Shown: positions 27,892 to 37,281, counted from the first letter of the stretch. The stretch is DNA of 64,000 nucleotides from Flavobacterium lotistagni (GCF_011392125.1 NZ_JAAJBU010000010.1:1-64000), one strand, 5' to 3'. Notes: generated from the letters alone by a model not told the origin. Program-made: numbers and translations.

Positions 27892-27924
27892 TAAAAGTAG
27901 GCAACCTTTGCGAGACCTACCAAA
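27892..27924 (-). promoter_or_regulatory. Promoter of the PaaE-like reductase
   Basis: On the minus strand TTTG (27924-27921), a 21-bp spacer, then TACTTTTA (27899-27892; 7 of 8 to TAnnTTTG). The -7 box ends 15 bp before the ATG at 27876. Confidence 0.5.
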
Positions 27925-28057
27925 GGTGAACGATTATTTCAAGGGGCAAAATTAAACTTTTAACCGATAATTTTCGCTATATCAAAAAGAAACGTATTTT
28001 TACCAGTTGTTATACTAAAACCGACTTTTAAAAGTTTTAAGAAAAACCCTGTTTACA

Positions 28058-30898
28058 TTGAAAACAAGCACCATCAAGTATTTTTCTTTCGTTATATTTT
28101 TCCTTTTTCTTGTGGCCTGTTCTGTAAAAAAGAACACGTTCATTTCCCGAAATTCACACGCGTTAAGCACTAAAGACAATATCCTTTACAATGGCGGATT
28201 GGCTTTAGACAAAGGAATTTTGGAGCTTAAATCACAATACACCGACAATTTTTGGCAGCTGCTGCCCATCGAGCGGATGCAGGTAGCCAAAGAGCAAACC
28301 TTGCCTGGCGATCCTCCGAGAAACCCGAATTTCGAACGTGCCGAAACCAAAGCCACCAAAGCCATTCAAAAACACTCGATGAATATCGGCGGTTCGGAGA
28401 AAAACTACCAAATGGACGAAGCGCACCTTTTATTGGGAAAATCCCGTTATTACGACCAGCGTTTCGTGCCGGCTCTAGAAGCGTTCAATTACGTGCTATA
28501 CAAACATGCCAATAGCAATAAAATCAATGAAGTCAAAATCTGGCGCGAGAAAACCAATATGCGACTAGACAACGATGCCATCGCCGTAGAAAACTTGCGC
28601 AGGTTGTTCCAGGAAATTAAATATAAAGACCAGATTTATGCCGACGCCAATGCAACTTTAAGTCAAGCGTTCTTAAATCTTGGCGAAAAAGATAGTGCCG
28701 TAGCAAGGTTGAAATTGGCCCGGGATTTTACCAAATCTAAAGAAGAAAAAGCACGTTACCGTTTTATTTTAGGCCAACTCTATGAGCAACTCGGGCAAAA
28801 AGACAGCGCTTACATTTCTTATCAGGAAGTCATTGATATGAAGCGTAAGGCTGCTCGGCAGTATGTCATTCACGCTCATTTGCGCCAAGCCAACCTCAAT
28901 GATTTTGAGAAAGGCGATACGCTCGCATTCTTGGAGAAGTACAGAAAATTGCTCAAGGACCGTGAAAACCGCCCGTATTTGAATTTCATCAATCACGAGA
29001 TGGGCTTGTTTTATGAGAAGCAACACAACGATTCTTTGGCCATCAAACATTATAATATCTCTTTAAATTCTAAAGTAGTCGATAAATATTTAACAGCCTC
29101 CAATTACCGAAACTTAGGCGATATTTATTTCAAAAAAGCCAAGTACGTAATTGCCGGGAAATATTACGATAGTACACTCGTTCAACTAGAACCAAGAACG
29201 CGCGAGCACCGATTCATCACCAAGAAGAGAGAAAACCTCGAAGACGTTATTAAATACGAAGGAATCGCCATCAGAAATGACAGCATTCTTAGAATTCACA
29301 GCTTATCTGACGCAGAAAAATTAGCCTATTATGAAGGCTACATTTCAAAGCTAAAAAAAGCTGACGAAAAAAAGCTCGCCCTTCAAAAAGAGGCTGAGCG
29401 AAAAGGAGAAATTACAGGTAAATCTACAGTAGACAAAGACGGACGCGAATTGAATCCTAACGATGCTATTACCCAAAAGAAACCACCAAGACCTTCAGAG
29501 CCCAGACCAATAGCATCTTCGGGAGGAAGCAGCAAGTTTTATTTTTACAATCCGAGTACGGTAACTTTCGGTATTGCTGAATTTAAGAAAAAATGGGGCG
29601 ACCGACCTTACAAAAATGGTTGGAGAATAACACAAGAAAAAATCGGTTCAGTAACTGATAATAACGAAAAGGATGCTGAAGACAAACAAGACCCAGACAA
29701 CGCGTCAGAAAAGAAAGAAGATCCAAAATACAATCCTGAGTTTTACGTCAAACAATTGCCGCGCAAGCAAACCGAAATTGACAGTATTGCCAAAGAAAGA
29801 AATTTCGCTTACTACCAATTGGGCGTGATTTACAAGGAAAAATTCAAAGAATATCAACTTGCCGCGGCCAAACTTGAAACCCTGCTGACCAATAAACCCG
29901 AGGAAAGACTCGTGCTTCCTTCAATGTATAACCTATATAAAATATACGAAATCATTGACAAGGACAAAGCGTTGGCGATGAAAAATAGAATCATTGCTGA
30001 ATTCCCAGATTCGCGCTATGCACAGATTTTAGGGAATCCAACCGGTTCGGGTAATACTTTGACCGATACACCGGAAGCCAATTACGACCGTATTTTTAAA
30101 CTCTATGAATCAGGCGATATTAAAACGACACTATCCAATCTCAACGCAGCTATTGATCAGTTTACCGGCGAGGAAATCGTACCAAAATTTGAATTGCTCA
30201 AAGCTAACGTATTAGGACGTTTGGCCGGATTGACCGAGTATAAAAAGACGCTCAATTTTGTGGCCTTGAATTACCCGAACAGCACCGAAGGGAAATTCGC
30301 AGAAGAGCTGTTGAAAACCACCGTGCCCGCCATGGAAAGCCAGAACTTCTATGAAGTGAAACCGCTCAGTTGGAAAATTCTATACAAGTCGGACAATCCA
30401 GAGGACAAAGTATCGAAAAATATCCAAGACAAAATCAAAAAATTCATTTCTGAAAGAAGTCTAGACAAGCTTTCTTTATCGTATGATATTTATACCATGG
30501 ACAAGAACTTTATTGTCATCCATGGTTTGAAAGATCTCGAATACGCCAAAGGGATAGCCTCAATTTTAAAAGAATTCAAGGATTACAAAATTGCCGAAAC
30601 AGCCTATATCATCTCCAACGAGAACTATAAAATCGTACAGATGAAAAAGAATTTCGAGCAATACCTGACCACGCCATATTCCGACCCGTTGCCGCCCAAG
30701 CCATATGTTCCTAAGAACCGCACAATGGCTCCAAAGAATACCCAAGAAAGAGAAAAAGCAGTGCGCGAAAGAAAAGACGAAGAAGACAAACCTTCGCAAT
30801 TTAACCAGTTGCCGCCAGGAATTCCGGGAATTCCGGGACAGAATCCCACTAGCCCGGTCAATCCGAAAGAAAGAGAGCAAAAAGGTGAAAAGCGATGA
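28058..30898 (+). CDS. sprE: T9SS periplasmic lipoprotein SprE/PorW
   Basis: 946 residues from TTG 28058, chosen because it starts the lipoprotein signal (lipobox LVAC, Cys21). A long run of TPR-like helices (about 60-400 and 560-760), a low-complexity charged linker (about 420-560), a C-terminal domain and a Pro-rich basic tail (PGIPGIPGQNP). The N-terminal block CSVKKNTFISRN...DNILYNGGLALDKG is characteristic of SprE/PorW. In Flavobacterium johnsoniae SprE is required for gliding and type IX secretion. ATGA overlap with the bactofilin gene suggests coupled translation. Confidence 0.9.
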   Translation: MKTSTIKYFSFVIFFLFLVACSVKKNTFISRNSHALSTKDNILYNGGLALDKGILELKSQYTDNFWQLLPIERMQVAKEQTLPGDPPRNPNFERAETKATKAIQKHSMNIGGSEKNYQMDEAHLLLGKSRYYDQRFVPALEAFNYVLYKHANSNKINEVKIWREKTNMRLDNDAIAVENLRRLFQEIKYKDQIYADANATLSQAFLNLGEKDSAVARLKLARDFTKSKEEKARYRFILGQLYEQLGQKDSAYISYQEVIDMKRKAARQYVIHAHLRQANLNDFEKGDTLAFLEKYRKLLKDRENRPYLNFINHEMGLFYEKQHNDSLAIKHYNISLNSKVVDKYLTASNYRNLGDIYFKKAKYVIAGKYYDSTLVQLEPRTREHRFITKKRENLEDVIKYEGIAIRNDSILRIHSLSDAEKLAYYEGYISKLKKADEKKLALQKEAERKGEITGKSTVDKDGRELNPNDAITQKKPPRPSEPRPIASSGGSSKFYFYNPSTVTFGIAEFKKKWGDRPYKNGWRITQEKIGSVTDNNEKDAEDKQDPDNASEKKEDPKYNPEFYVKQLPRKQTEIDSIAKERNFAYYQLGVIYKEKFKEYQLAAAKLETLLTNKPEERLVLPSMYNLYKIYEIIDKDKALAMKNRIIAEFPDSRYAQILGNPTGSGNTLTDTPEANYDRIFKLYESGDIKTTLSNLNAAIDQFTGEEIVPKFELLKANVLGRLAGLTEYKKTLNFVALNYPNSTEGKFAEELLKTTVPAMESQNFYEVKPLSWKILYKSDNPEDKVSKNIQDKIKKFISERSLDKLSLSYDIYTMDKNFIVIHGLKDLEYAKGIASILKEFKDYKIAETAYIISNENYKIVQMKKNFEQYLTTPYSDPLPPKPYVPKNRTMAPKNTQEREKAVRERKDEEDKPSQFNQLPPGIPGIPGQNPTSPVNPKEREQKGEKR

Positions 30899-31305
30899 GT
30901 ATGTTTGACAAAAAACCCAAAACCTACACTGATTTGCTGGGCAAAACCAACCGAATCGTTGAAGGAACCATCATCAAAGGAAACATCCTTTCGCAGGCAG
31001 ATTTTAGGCTCGATGGTGATTTGGTGGGCAATTTTCAATCGTCAGGCAAACTAGTTATTGGTCCAGCGGGCAGCATTAAAGGCGACATCATTTGCAAAAA
31101 CGCAGATATCGAGGGCAAGTTTGACGGCAAGATTCAAGTGGCAGAAATTCTGAATGTTCGTGCTAAGGCTGTCATTCACGGCGAGGTCGTTTGCGGCAAA
31201 CTTTCAGTAGAACCGGGGGCCGAATTCAGCGCGACCTGCCAGATGAAAACTCCAACTAAAACGGCTTCTCATGACCAATCCCAACCCGAAGAAGCGCAAC
31301 CCTAA
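30895..31305 (+). CDS. Bactofilin (polymer-forming cytoskeletal protein)
   Basis: 136 residues. The core is a right-handed beta-helix built from short hydrophobic repeats (GTIIKGNILSQADFRLDGDLVGNF ... GSIKGDIICKNADIEGKF), flanked by short disordered ends. Bactofilins self-assemble into nucleotide-free filaments at the membrane. The start lies in the sprE stop (ATGA), and its last 35 bp overlap the AtpZ gene. An internal ATG at 30901 is an alternative start. Confidence 0.9.
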   Translation: MSMFDKKPKTYTDLLGKTNRIVEGTIIKGNILSQADFRLDGDLVGNFQSSGKLVIGPAGSIKGDIICKNADIEGKFDGKIQVAEILNVRAKAVIHGEVVCGKLSVEPGAEFSATCQMKTPTKTASHDQSQPEEAQP

Positions 31306-31507
31306 CAAATGGCTTTCGCTCATTAATATGCCGATTCAGATGGGCGCGATTGTTTTCGGATTTGCCTATCTCGGAAAATGGCTCGACGTGAAATATCCGA
31401 ACCCACATTCGCTTTACGTTAAAATATTCACGCTGCTTGGCGTAGCGATTGCCTTCTACAACCTGAACCGCCAACTTAAAGACATTAATAAATCAGAAGA
31501 CCAATGA
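31271..31507 (+). CDS. AtpZ/AtpI-family ATP synthase accessory protein
   Basis: 78 residues, two membrane helices (MPIQMGAIVFGFAYLGKWLD; IFTLLGVAIAFYNLN) after a basic N-terminus. Matches the short AtpZ/AtpI proteins upstream of F-type ATP synthase genes, which assist c-ring assembly or Mg2+/Ca2+ movement. It starts inside the bactofilin gene and ends in ATGA overlap with the next gene. Confidence 0.82.
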   Translation: MTNPNPKKRNPNKWLSLINMPIQMGAIVFGFAYLGKWLDVKYPNPHSLYVKIFTLLGVAIAFYNLNRQLKDINKSEDQ

Positions 31508-31896
31508 ATCTGAAACCATACCGCCCACTGGCAGAAGTGGTGTTGCTTTCACTATTGGCTTTTGTGCTGCATGTTTTGTTGCTTCCTTTTTTTGTGAAAG
31601 ATATCTCGTCTTTTGAACATTCTATTACCTTTCTCTATAGCTTTTTTACTGTTTGTTCCCTGCTGATTGTTTTGACTTTGGTAAGAATCAGCTTGAAAAA
31701 GAAAGACAGCGTTGGTCATACCTTTATGTTGTTGACCTGTATAAAAATGGTTTTGGCCTATGTGCTTTTGCATCCCATTTTGAATTCAGCAAGAGCCGAT
31801 ATCAAAATAGAGAAGATCAACTTTTTTTTAATTTTTGCACTGTTCTTAACCATTGAAACTACTGTGGCCATTCGGATGCTCAATAAACTGAATTAA
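31504..31896 (+). CDS. DUF6168-like membrane protein (AtpI position)
   Basis: 130 residues with four membrane helices. It lies between AtpZ and atpB, where other bacteria have the subunit I gene. Fits the flavobacterial DUF6168 family in size and position. Function unknown; an ATP synthase assembly role is inferred from context only. Confidence 0.7.
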   Translation: MNLKPYRPLAEVVLLSLLAFVLHVLLLPFFVKDISSFEHSITFLYSFFTVCSLLIVLTLVRISLKKKDSVGHTFMLLTCIKMVLAYVLLHPILNSARADIKIEKINFFLIFALFLTIETTVAIRMLNKLN

Positions 31897-32027
31897 TAGC
31901 CTTTGGCAATGGAGCATCTTTATGGCTTTTATCAAAAAGCAAGGAGCTAATTCTGAACCAATTGAACATTCAACAATAAATAGCTGCTAGCAATGCCATT
32001 TCAGCAAAAAATATTTTTATTATGACT

Positions 32028-32056
32028 TTTGCATATCAATAAAAAATGTACCTTTG
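32028..32056 (+). promoter_or_regulatory. ATP synthase operon promoter
   Basis: TTTG (32028-32031), a 17-bp spacer, then TACCTTTG (32049-32056), an exact -7 match. The atpB ATG at 32098 is 41 bp downstream. This also decides the atpB start, because an upstream open frame beginning at 32029 would lie over the promoter. Confidence 0.68.
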
Positions 32057-32097
32057 CGCCAAATTTTAGCAAGTATAATCTAGATAATAAATCCGCT

Positions 32098-33267
32098 ATG
32101 GTGTTTTCGAATAAAACGTTCAAATTTATAATAGCAGCCTTCCTTGTTTGCCTTTCTTTCACAGGATTTGCAAACCCGACTCAAGATACGATACAAACAC
32201 CAACCCAAACCACTGCCGCCACAGCACATGACGCTCATGGCGAAGAAGCCGCTTCACACGAAACGCACGGAGAACCGACCGATTTGAAATCAAAAATTGA
32301 AGCTTACAAAATGCACCACGTTTTGGATGCGCACGATTTCACTCTTTTCTCTGATGAGGCCGAAGGAAAACATTACGGATTTCCATTGCCAATCATCCTT
32401 TGGGACAATGGCTTGCAAATCTTCTCTTCTTCCAAATTCAACCACGGTGAATCAGTAGCAGAGTCTAACGGAAACTACTACCGAATTGGTCACGACGAAA
32501 AAATATATAAAGTAGATGGCCCGACAGGAGAACTAACAGGAGACCATCACCATCCTACCAACGTAAAACCGCTTGATTTATCAATCACTAAAAGTGTTTT
32601 GGTGATGTTTGTCGTTGCTTTTATCATGGTTTGGGTTTTTACTGGTTTGGCAAAGTCATACGCTAAGAACGGTGGTATTTCTGCCGGTTTTGGAAGATTA
32701 TTCGAGCCGATTGTGTTGTACATCCGCGACGAGATTGCTATTCCAAATATCGGAGAGAAGCACTACAAAAAATACATGAGTTACCTATTGACGGTATTCT
32801 TCTTTGTTTGGTTCCTAAACATTTTCGGATTGACACCGCTAGGGATTAACGTTACCGGAAATATTGCTGTCACTGCCGGTTTGGCCATCATCACGGCTTT
32901 GATTACCAACTTTACAGCAAACAAAACTTATTGGGGTCACATTTTCTGGATGCCGGGCGTGCCGACTCCGATGAAAATCATTTTGGCGCCGATTGAACTT
33001 TTAGGAGTCATCATCAAACCTTTCTCACTCATGATTCGTCTCTATGCGAACATTTTCGCAGGTCACGTCGTATTGATGAGTTTGATTGCGTTGATCTTTT
33101 TATTCAAGAGCTGGATTGGCGGAAGCTTATCTTTCTTGTTGTCGTTCGCACTTTCTACTATTGAAATTTTGGTGGCACTTTTACAGGCGTACATCTTTAC
33201 TATGTTATCGGCATTGTATTTCGGTTCGGCCAATGAAGAGCACCATCATGACGAAGCGCATCATTAA
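32098..33267 (+). CDS. atpB: ATP synthase F0 subunit a
   Basis: 389 residues from ATG 32098. A signal peptide (MVFSNKTFKFIIAAFLVCLSF) and a His/Glu-rich periplasmic extension (HDAHGEEAASHETHGE) precede the membrane part. Five or six helices, including the conserved RLYANIFAGH, whose Arg faces the c-ring glutamate. Also ends in a His-rich tail (EEHHHDEAHH). The extended N-terminus is common in Bacteroidota. First gene of atpB-E-F-H-A-G. Confidence 0.95.
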   Translation: MVFSNKTFKFIIAAFLVCLSFTGFANPTQDTIQTPTQTTAATAHDAHGEEAASHETHGEPTDLKSKIEAYKMHHVLDAHDFTLFSDEAEGKHYGFPLPIILWDNGLQIFSSSKFNHGESVAESNGNYYRIGHDEKIYKVDGPTGELTGDHHHPTNVKPLDLSITKSVLVMFVVAFIMVWVFTGLAKSYAKNGGISAGFGRLFEPIVLYIRDEIAIPNIGEKHYKKYMSYLLTVFFFVWFLNIFGLTPLGINVTGNIAVTAGLAIITALITNFTANKTYWGHIFWMPGVPTPMKIILAPIELLGVIIKPFSLMIRLYANIFAGHVVLMSLIALIFLFKSWIGGSLSFLLSFALSTIEILVALLQAYIFTMLSALYFGSANEEHHHDEAHH

Positions 33268-33357
33268 TTGCTATAAGCTAGTAAGCGAAAAGTTTTAAGC
33301 ATATAGCTTACCGCCTAAAGCCTAAAAAAGAATTTTTAATTTTTAATTATATACACT

Positions 33358-33549
33358 ATGGAAATCCCAAGAATCATTGGAGCAGGTTTAGTAGTAATCG
33401 GAGCAGGTATCGGTATCGGAAGAATCGGTGGATCTGCAATGGATGCTATTGCTCGTCAGCCAGAAGCTACTGGAAAAATCCAAACAGCTATGTTGATCGC
33501 TGCGGCTCTTATCGAAGGTATCGGTTTCGCTGCAATCTTTGCATCGTAA
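33358..33549 (+). CDS. atpE: ATP synthase F0 subunit c
   Basis: 63 residues forming a helical hairpin. Gly-rich first helix (GAGIGIGRIGG), polar loop ARQPE, ion-binding Glu53 in AALIEGIGF. I do not see the Ser/Thr that follows the Glu in Na+-binding rings, so proton coupling is more likely (inference). A strong hairpin follows the gene. Confidence 0.96.
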   Translation: MEIPRIIGAGLVVIGAGIGIGRIGGSAMDAIARQPEATGKIQTAMLIAAALIEGIGFAAIFAS

Positions 33550-33562
33550 ATCAAAAAGAACA

Positions 33563-33591
33563 AAAAGCTGTAACGGTTGGTTGCAGCTTTT
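33563..33591 (+). terminator. Intercistronic hairpin after atpE
   Basis: AAAAGCTG (33563-33570) pairs with CAGCTTTT (33584-33591) around a 13-nt loop, followed by GTTT and A/T-rich sequence. It lies 14 bp after the atpE stop. It could be a partial terminator or a 3' stabiliser that raises atpE mRNA relative to the distal genes, matching the higher c-subunit need. Confidence 0.55.
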
Positions 33592-33636
33592 GTTTAAAAA
33601 TTAAATTAAAGACAAAAAATATTTTACCTATATATT

Positions 33637-34137
33637 ATGGAAAAGTTAGTAAATGATTTTTCGTTCGGATTGTTTTTCTGGCAAATGCTGATCTTCATCG
33701 GATTGATTTTCTTATTGAAAAAATTCGCTTGGAAACCAATTCTGGATTCTGTCAATGAAAGAGAAGAAGGCATCAGAAACGCTTTACTTTCGGCTGAAAA
33801 CGCCAGAAAAGAAATGGCCAATCTTCAGGCTGACAACGAGCGCATCTTGCAAGAAGCAAGAATGGAGCGCGACGCAATGCTCAAAGAAGCTCGTGAACTC
33901 AAAGAGAAAATGATTTCTGAAGCGAAATCAGAAGCTCAGGCGGCTGCTCAAAAAGAAACAGAAAAAGCCAAAGCAGCTATTGCCAGCGAAAAAAATGCAG
34001 CAATGGCAGAATTGAAGACGCAAGTATCTTCTCTGTCATTGGAGATAGCCGAAAAATTATTGAAAGACGAACTTTCCAACAAAGAAGCACAAGTAAAGCT
34101 TGTAGAGAAAATGTTGGGCGATACTAAATTGAACTAA
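33637..34137 (+). CDS. atpF: ATP synthase F0 subunit b
   Basis: 166 residues: one N-terminal membrane helix (FFWQMLIFIGLIFLLKKFAW), then a long charged coiled coil rich in Glu, Lys and Ala that forms the peripheral stalk. Length is normal. One base separates it from atpH. Confidence 0.94.
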   Translation: MEKLVNDFSFGLFFWQMLIFIGLIFLLKKFAWKPILDSVNEREEGIRNALLSAENARKEMANLQADNERILQEARMERDAMLKEARELKEKMISEAKSEAQAAAQKETEKAKAAIASEKNAAMAELKTQVSSLSLEIAEKLLKDELSNKEAQVKLVEKMLGDTKLN

Positions 34138-34138
34138 A

Positions 34139-34672
34139 ATGGCAGGCACAAGAGCAGCAATCCGTTACGCGAAAGCCATCCTTGATATTGCGCACTCAAA
34201 AGGCGTGGCCACCGAAGTCAACAACGACATGGCTTTGATTGCTTCGACTATTGGCAACAACGCCGAACTTAATACCTTCATCCAAAGCCCGACTACAGGC
34301 GTTGAGGTAAAGAACAGTGCGGTAAGCGAAGTGTTTTCAGGAATCAATGGCGTGACCAAAAACTTGTTTCAATTGTTGCACGACAACAAACGTTTCGAGA
34401 TTTTAAGTGATGTCGCTACCGAATACAACAAACAGTTCGAGGCAATGAACGGCATGGAAAAAGCCATCGTCACTACTGCAGTTCCTATGGATGCCGAACT
34501 TGAGAGCAAGGTGTTGGCTAAAATCCTCACTTTTTCGAACAAGAAGGTCATTATTGAAAATATTGTAGATCCGGCCATCATTGGCGGGTTTATCCTCAGA
34601 ATCGGCGATCAGCAGTACAATGCCTCGATTGCCAACAGATTGCAAGTATTAAAAAGAGAATTAAGTAACTAG
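34139..34672 (+). CDS. atpH: ATP synthase F1 subunit delta
   Basis: 177 residues. Helical N-terminal domain (RAAIRYAKAILDIAHSKGV) and C-terminal segment with DPAIIGGFILRIGDQQYNASI. Links the b stalk to the F1 head. It is followed after 18 bp by atpA. Confidence 0.93.
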   Translation: MAGTRAAIRYAKAILDIAHSKGVATEVNNDMALIASTIGNNAELNTFIQSPTTGVEVKNSAVSEVFSGINGVTKNLFQLLHDNKRFEILSDVATEYNKQFEAMNGMEKAIVTTAVPMDAELESKVLAKILTFSNKKVIIENIVDPAIIGGFILRIGDQQYNASIANRLQVLKRELSN

Positions 34673-34690
34673 TAATTATATAAAATAATT

Positions 34691-36268
34691 ATGGCGGAAA
34701 TTAAACCTGCTGAAATTTCAGCAATTTTGAAGAAACAAGTAGAAGGATTCGAATCCGGAGCTACATTAGAAGAAATAGGAACCGTACTTCAGGTCGGTGA
34801 CGGTATCGCGCGTATCTACGGATTATCGAACGCCCAGTACGGTGAGTTGGTTCAATTCGAAAGCGGTCTTGAAGGGATTGTTTTGAACCTAGAGGAAGAC
34901 AATGTTGGGGTCGTACTTTTAGGCCCTTCTACAGGAATCAAAGAAGGTTCAACAGCCAAAAGAACACAGCGCATCGCCTCGCTTAAAGTAGGTGAACAAA
35001 TGGTAGGCCGTGTAGTAAATACATTAGGTCAACCCATCGATGGTAAAGGACCAATCGGTGGAGATTTGTACGAAATGCCACTCGAGAGAAAAGCGCCGGG
35101 AGTTATCTTCCGTCAGCCGGTAACTGAACCATTGCAAACCGGTGTAAAAGCCGTTGACGCGATGATTCCTGTAGGCCGTGGACAACGTGAGCTTGTAATC
35201 GGTGACCGTCAGACTGGTAAATCAACAGTTTGTTTGGATACCATCCTGAACCAAAAAGAATTTTACGACGCAGGGCAACCGGTATTTTGTATCTACGTAG
35301 CGATTGGGCAAAAAGCTTCAACGGTTGCGGGAATTGCCAAAATGCTCGAGGAAAGAGGCGCGATGGCTTACACAGTAATCGTGGCGGCTAATGCATCAGA
35401 CCCTGCGCCAATGCAGGTATACGCTCCAATGGCAGGGGCTGCGATCGGAGAATATTTCCGTGATACAGGTCGTCCAGCCTTGATTGTTTATGATGATTTG
35501 TCTAAACAAGCGGTCGCTTACCGTGAGGTGTCGCTTCTACTTAGAAGACCACCAGGACGTGAAGCTTACCCCGGAGACGTTTTCTACTTGCACAGCCGTT
35601 TGTTAGAGCGCGCTTGTAAAGTAATCAACAACGACGAGATTGCCAAGAACATGAACGACTTGCCAGAAGTGTTGAAGCCGATGGTAAAAGGAGGCGGTTC
35701 TTTGACTGCATTGCCAATTATCGAAACCCAAGCGGGTGACGTTTCTGCCTATATCCCAACCAACGTAATTTCGATTACTGACGGACAGATTTTCTTGGAG
35801 TCTGACTTGTTCAACTCAGGGGTTCGTCCGGCAATCAACGTAGGTATTTCGGTATCTCGTGTTGGAGGTAACGCTCAGATCAAATCGATGAAGAAAGTAT
35901 CAGGTACATTAAAGCTGGATCAAGCACAATTCCGCGAATTGGAAGCGTTTGCGAAATTCGGATCCGACCTTGACGCCGTTACTTTGAACGTAATCGAAAA
36001 AGGAAAGAGAAACGTGGAAATCCTCAAGCAAGGTTTGAACGAGCCTTTCAAAGTAGAAGACCAAGTAGCGATTATCTACGCCGGTTCTAAAAACTTGCTT
36101 AGAAATGTGCCTGTAAACAAAGTCAAAGAATTCGAGAAGGATTTCTTGGAATACATGAACAACAAGCACAAAGACACACTTAACGCTTTGAAAGCTGGTA
36201 AACTCGATGACAGCATTACTGACGTAATCGAAAGCGCGGCTAAAGAAATTTCAGCAAAGTATAACTAA
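34691..36268 (+). CDS. atpA: ATP synthase F1 subunit alpha
   Basis: 525 residues. P-loop GDRQTGKST at 171-179, the conserved [16 protein letters not shown] segment and the [25 protein letters not shown] motif with its catalytic-interface Arg. Non-catalytic nucleotide-binding subunit of the F1 head. The catalytic beta subunit gene is not in this cluster. Confidence 0.98.
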   Translation: MAEIKPAEISAILKKQVEGFESGATLEEIGTVLQVGDGIARIYGLSNAQYGELVQFESGLEGIVLNLEEDNVGVVLLGPSTGIKEGSTAKRTQRIASLKVGEQMVGRVVNTLGQPIDGKGPIGGDLYEMPLERKAPGVIFRQPVTEPLQTGVKAVDAMIPVGRGQRELVIGDRQTGKSTVCLDTILNQKEFYDAGQPVFCIYVAIGQKASTVAGIAKMLEERGAMAYTVIVAANASDPAPMQVYAPMAGAAIGEYFRDTGRPALIVYDDLSKQAVAYREVSLLLRRPPGREAYPGDVFYLHSRLLERACKVINNDEIAKNMNDLPEVLKPMVKGGGSLTALPIIETQAGDVSAYIPTNVISITDGQIFLESDLFNSGVRPAINVGISVSRVGGNAQIKSMKKVSGTLKLDQAQFRELEAFAKFGSDLDAVTLNVIEKGKRNVEILKQGLNEPFKVEDQVAIIYAGSKNLLRNVPVNKVKEFEKDFLEYMNNKHKDTLNALKAGKLDDSITDVIESAAKEISAKYN

Positions 36269-36280
36269 TTTTAGTTGATG

Positions 36281-36323
36281 GTTGTTGGTTGATGGTTGTT
36301 AGAAAGTGCCATCAACCAACAAC
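36281..36323. repeat. Perfect 15-bp inverted repeat between atpA and atpG
   Basis: GTTGTTGGTTGATGG (36281-36295) is the exact reverse complement of 36309-36323, with a 13-nt loop. Further partial copies of the same words lie on both sides (36274-36300, 36324-36340). It ends 20 bp before the atpG ATG. No T-run follows, so it is more likely an mRNA hairpin or simple-repeat expansion than a terminator. Confidence 0.75.
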
Positions 36324-36343
36324 TGATAACCAACAACCATACT

Positions 36344-37207
36344 ATGGCAAACTTAAAGGAAATCCGTAACAGAATTACCTCAGTTTCATCGACGATGCAA
36401 ATCACCTCGGCGATGAAAATGGTGTCTGCAGCGAAGCTCAAAAAAGCACAGGACGCCATCACAGCGATGCGACCTTATGCCGAAAAATTGACCGAATTGT
36501 TGCAGAATCTTTCCGCGACTTTGGACGGAGATGTGGGCGGAGAATTCACCACCCAGCGTCCGGTGAATCGGGTTCTGGTGGTCATGATTACCTCAAACCG
36601 CGGTTTGGCAGGCGCATTCAATTCGAACATCATCAAAGAAGCCCGTAACTTGGCAGATAATGTTTACGCCGGAAAACAAGTCGATTTTATCACCATTGGT
36701 AAAAAAGGAAACGATGCCATCCGAAAAACCAACACGGTAGTTTCGAACCACAACGGGATTTTCGACAACCTGACTTTTGAGAATTCAGCCGAGATTGCCG
36801 AGGAATTGATTCACCTTTTTGTAACCGGTAAATTCGACAAAATCGTTTTGGTCTACAACCAATTCAAGAATGCTGCGACACAAATTGTGAAAACGGAGCA
36901 GTTCTTGCCTTTGGCACCGGTGGCAGCAGAGCAAACTTCAAACGGGGCGGATTACATTTTCGAACCATCGAAAGAAGAAATCGTACTCACACTGATTCCA
37001 AAATCGTTGAAGACGCAATTGTACAAAGCAATCCGCGATTCATTTGCTTCAGAACACGGAGCGCGTATGACAGCAATGCACAAAGCAACCGACAACGCCA
37101 CCGAGCTTAGAAACCAGTTGAAACTGACTTATAACAAAGCGCGTCAGGCAGCCATTACCAATGAAATCCTAGAGATTGTTGGTGGAGCCGAGGCCTTGAA
37201 CGGTTAA
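36344..37207 (+). CDS. atpG: ATP synthase F1 subunit gamma
   Basis: 287 residues from ATG 36344; an open frame begins earlier at 36296 inside the inverted repeat, but MANLKEIRNRITSVSSTMQIT is the normal family start. Conserved N-terminal ITSAMKMVSAAKLKKAQ helix, central SNRGLAGAFNSNI, and C-terminal helix ending in ITNEILEIVGGAEAL. It is the rotary shaft and the last gene of the operon, followed by a terminator. Confidence 0.96.
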   Translation: MANLKEIRNRITSVSSTMQITSAMKMVSAAKLKKAQDAITAMRPYAEKLTELLQNLSATLDGDVGGEFTTQRPVNRVLVVMITSNRGLAGAFNSNIIKEARNLADNVYAGKQVDFITIGKKGNDAIRKTNTVVSNHNGIFDNLTFENSAEIAEELIHLFVTGKFDKIVLVYNQFKNAATQIVKTEQFLPLAPVAAEQTSNGADYIFEPSKEEIVLTLIPKSLKTQLYKAIRDSFASEHGARMTAMHKATDNATELRNQLKLTYNKARQAAITNEILEIVGGAEALNG

Positions 37208-37230
37208 TCGAATACAGAAATAAAATAAAG

Positions 37231-37254
37231 AGCCGGTATTTCGCCGGCTTTTTT
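37231..37254 (+). terminator. Rho-independent terminator of the atp operon
   Basis: AGCCGG (37231-37236) pairs with CCGGCT (37244-37249) around a 7-nt loop, followed directly by TTTTT. It lies 23 bp after the atpG stop. Confidence 0.85.
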
Positions 37255-37260
37255 ATTGGT

Positions 37261-37268
37261 TATATTTA
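37261..37268 (+). promoter_or_regulatory. Possible -7 box of the acetyltransferase gene
   Basis: TATATTTA (7 of 8 to TAnnTTTG) lies directly after the atp terminator and 13 bp before the ATG at 37282. Confidence 0.35.
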
Positions 37269-37281
37269 GACAAAAATCAAG

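Noticed and set aside
32029..32097. N-terminal extension of atpB
   Set aside because: It would place coding sequence over the -33/-7 promoter; the ATG at 32098 begins a proper signal peptide.
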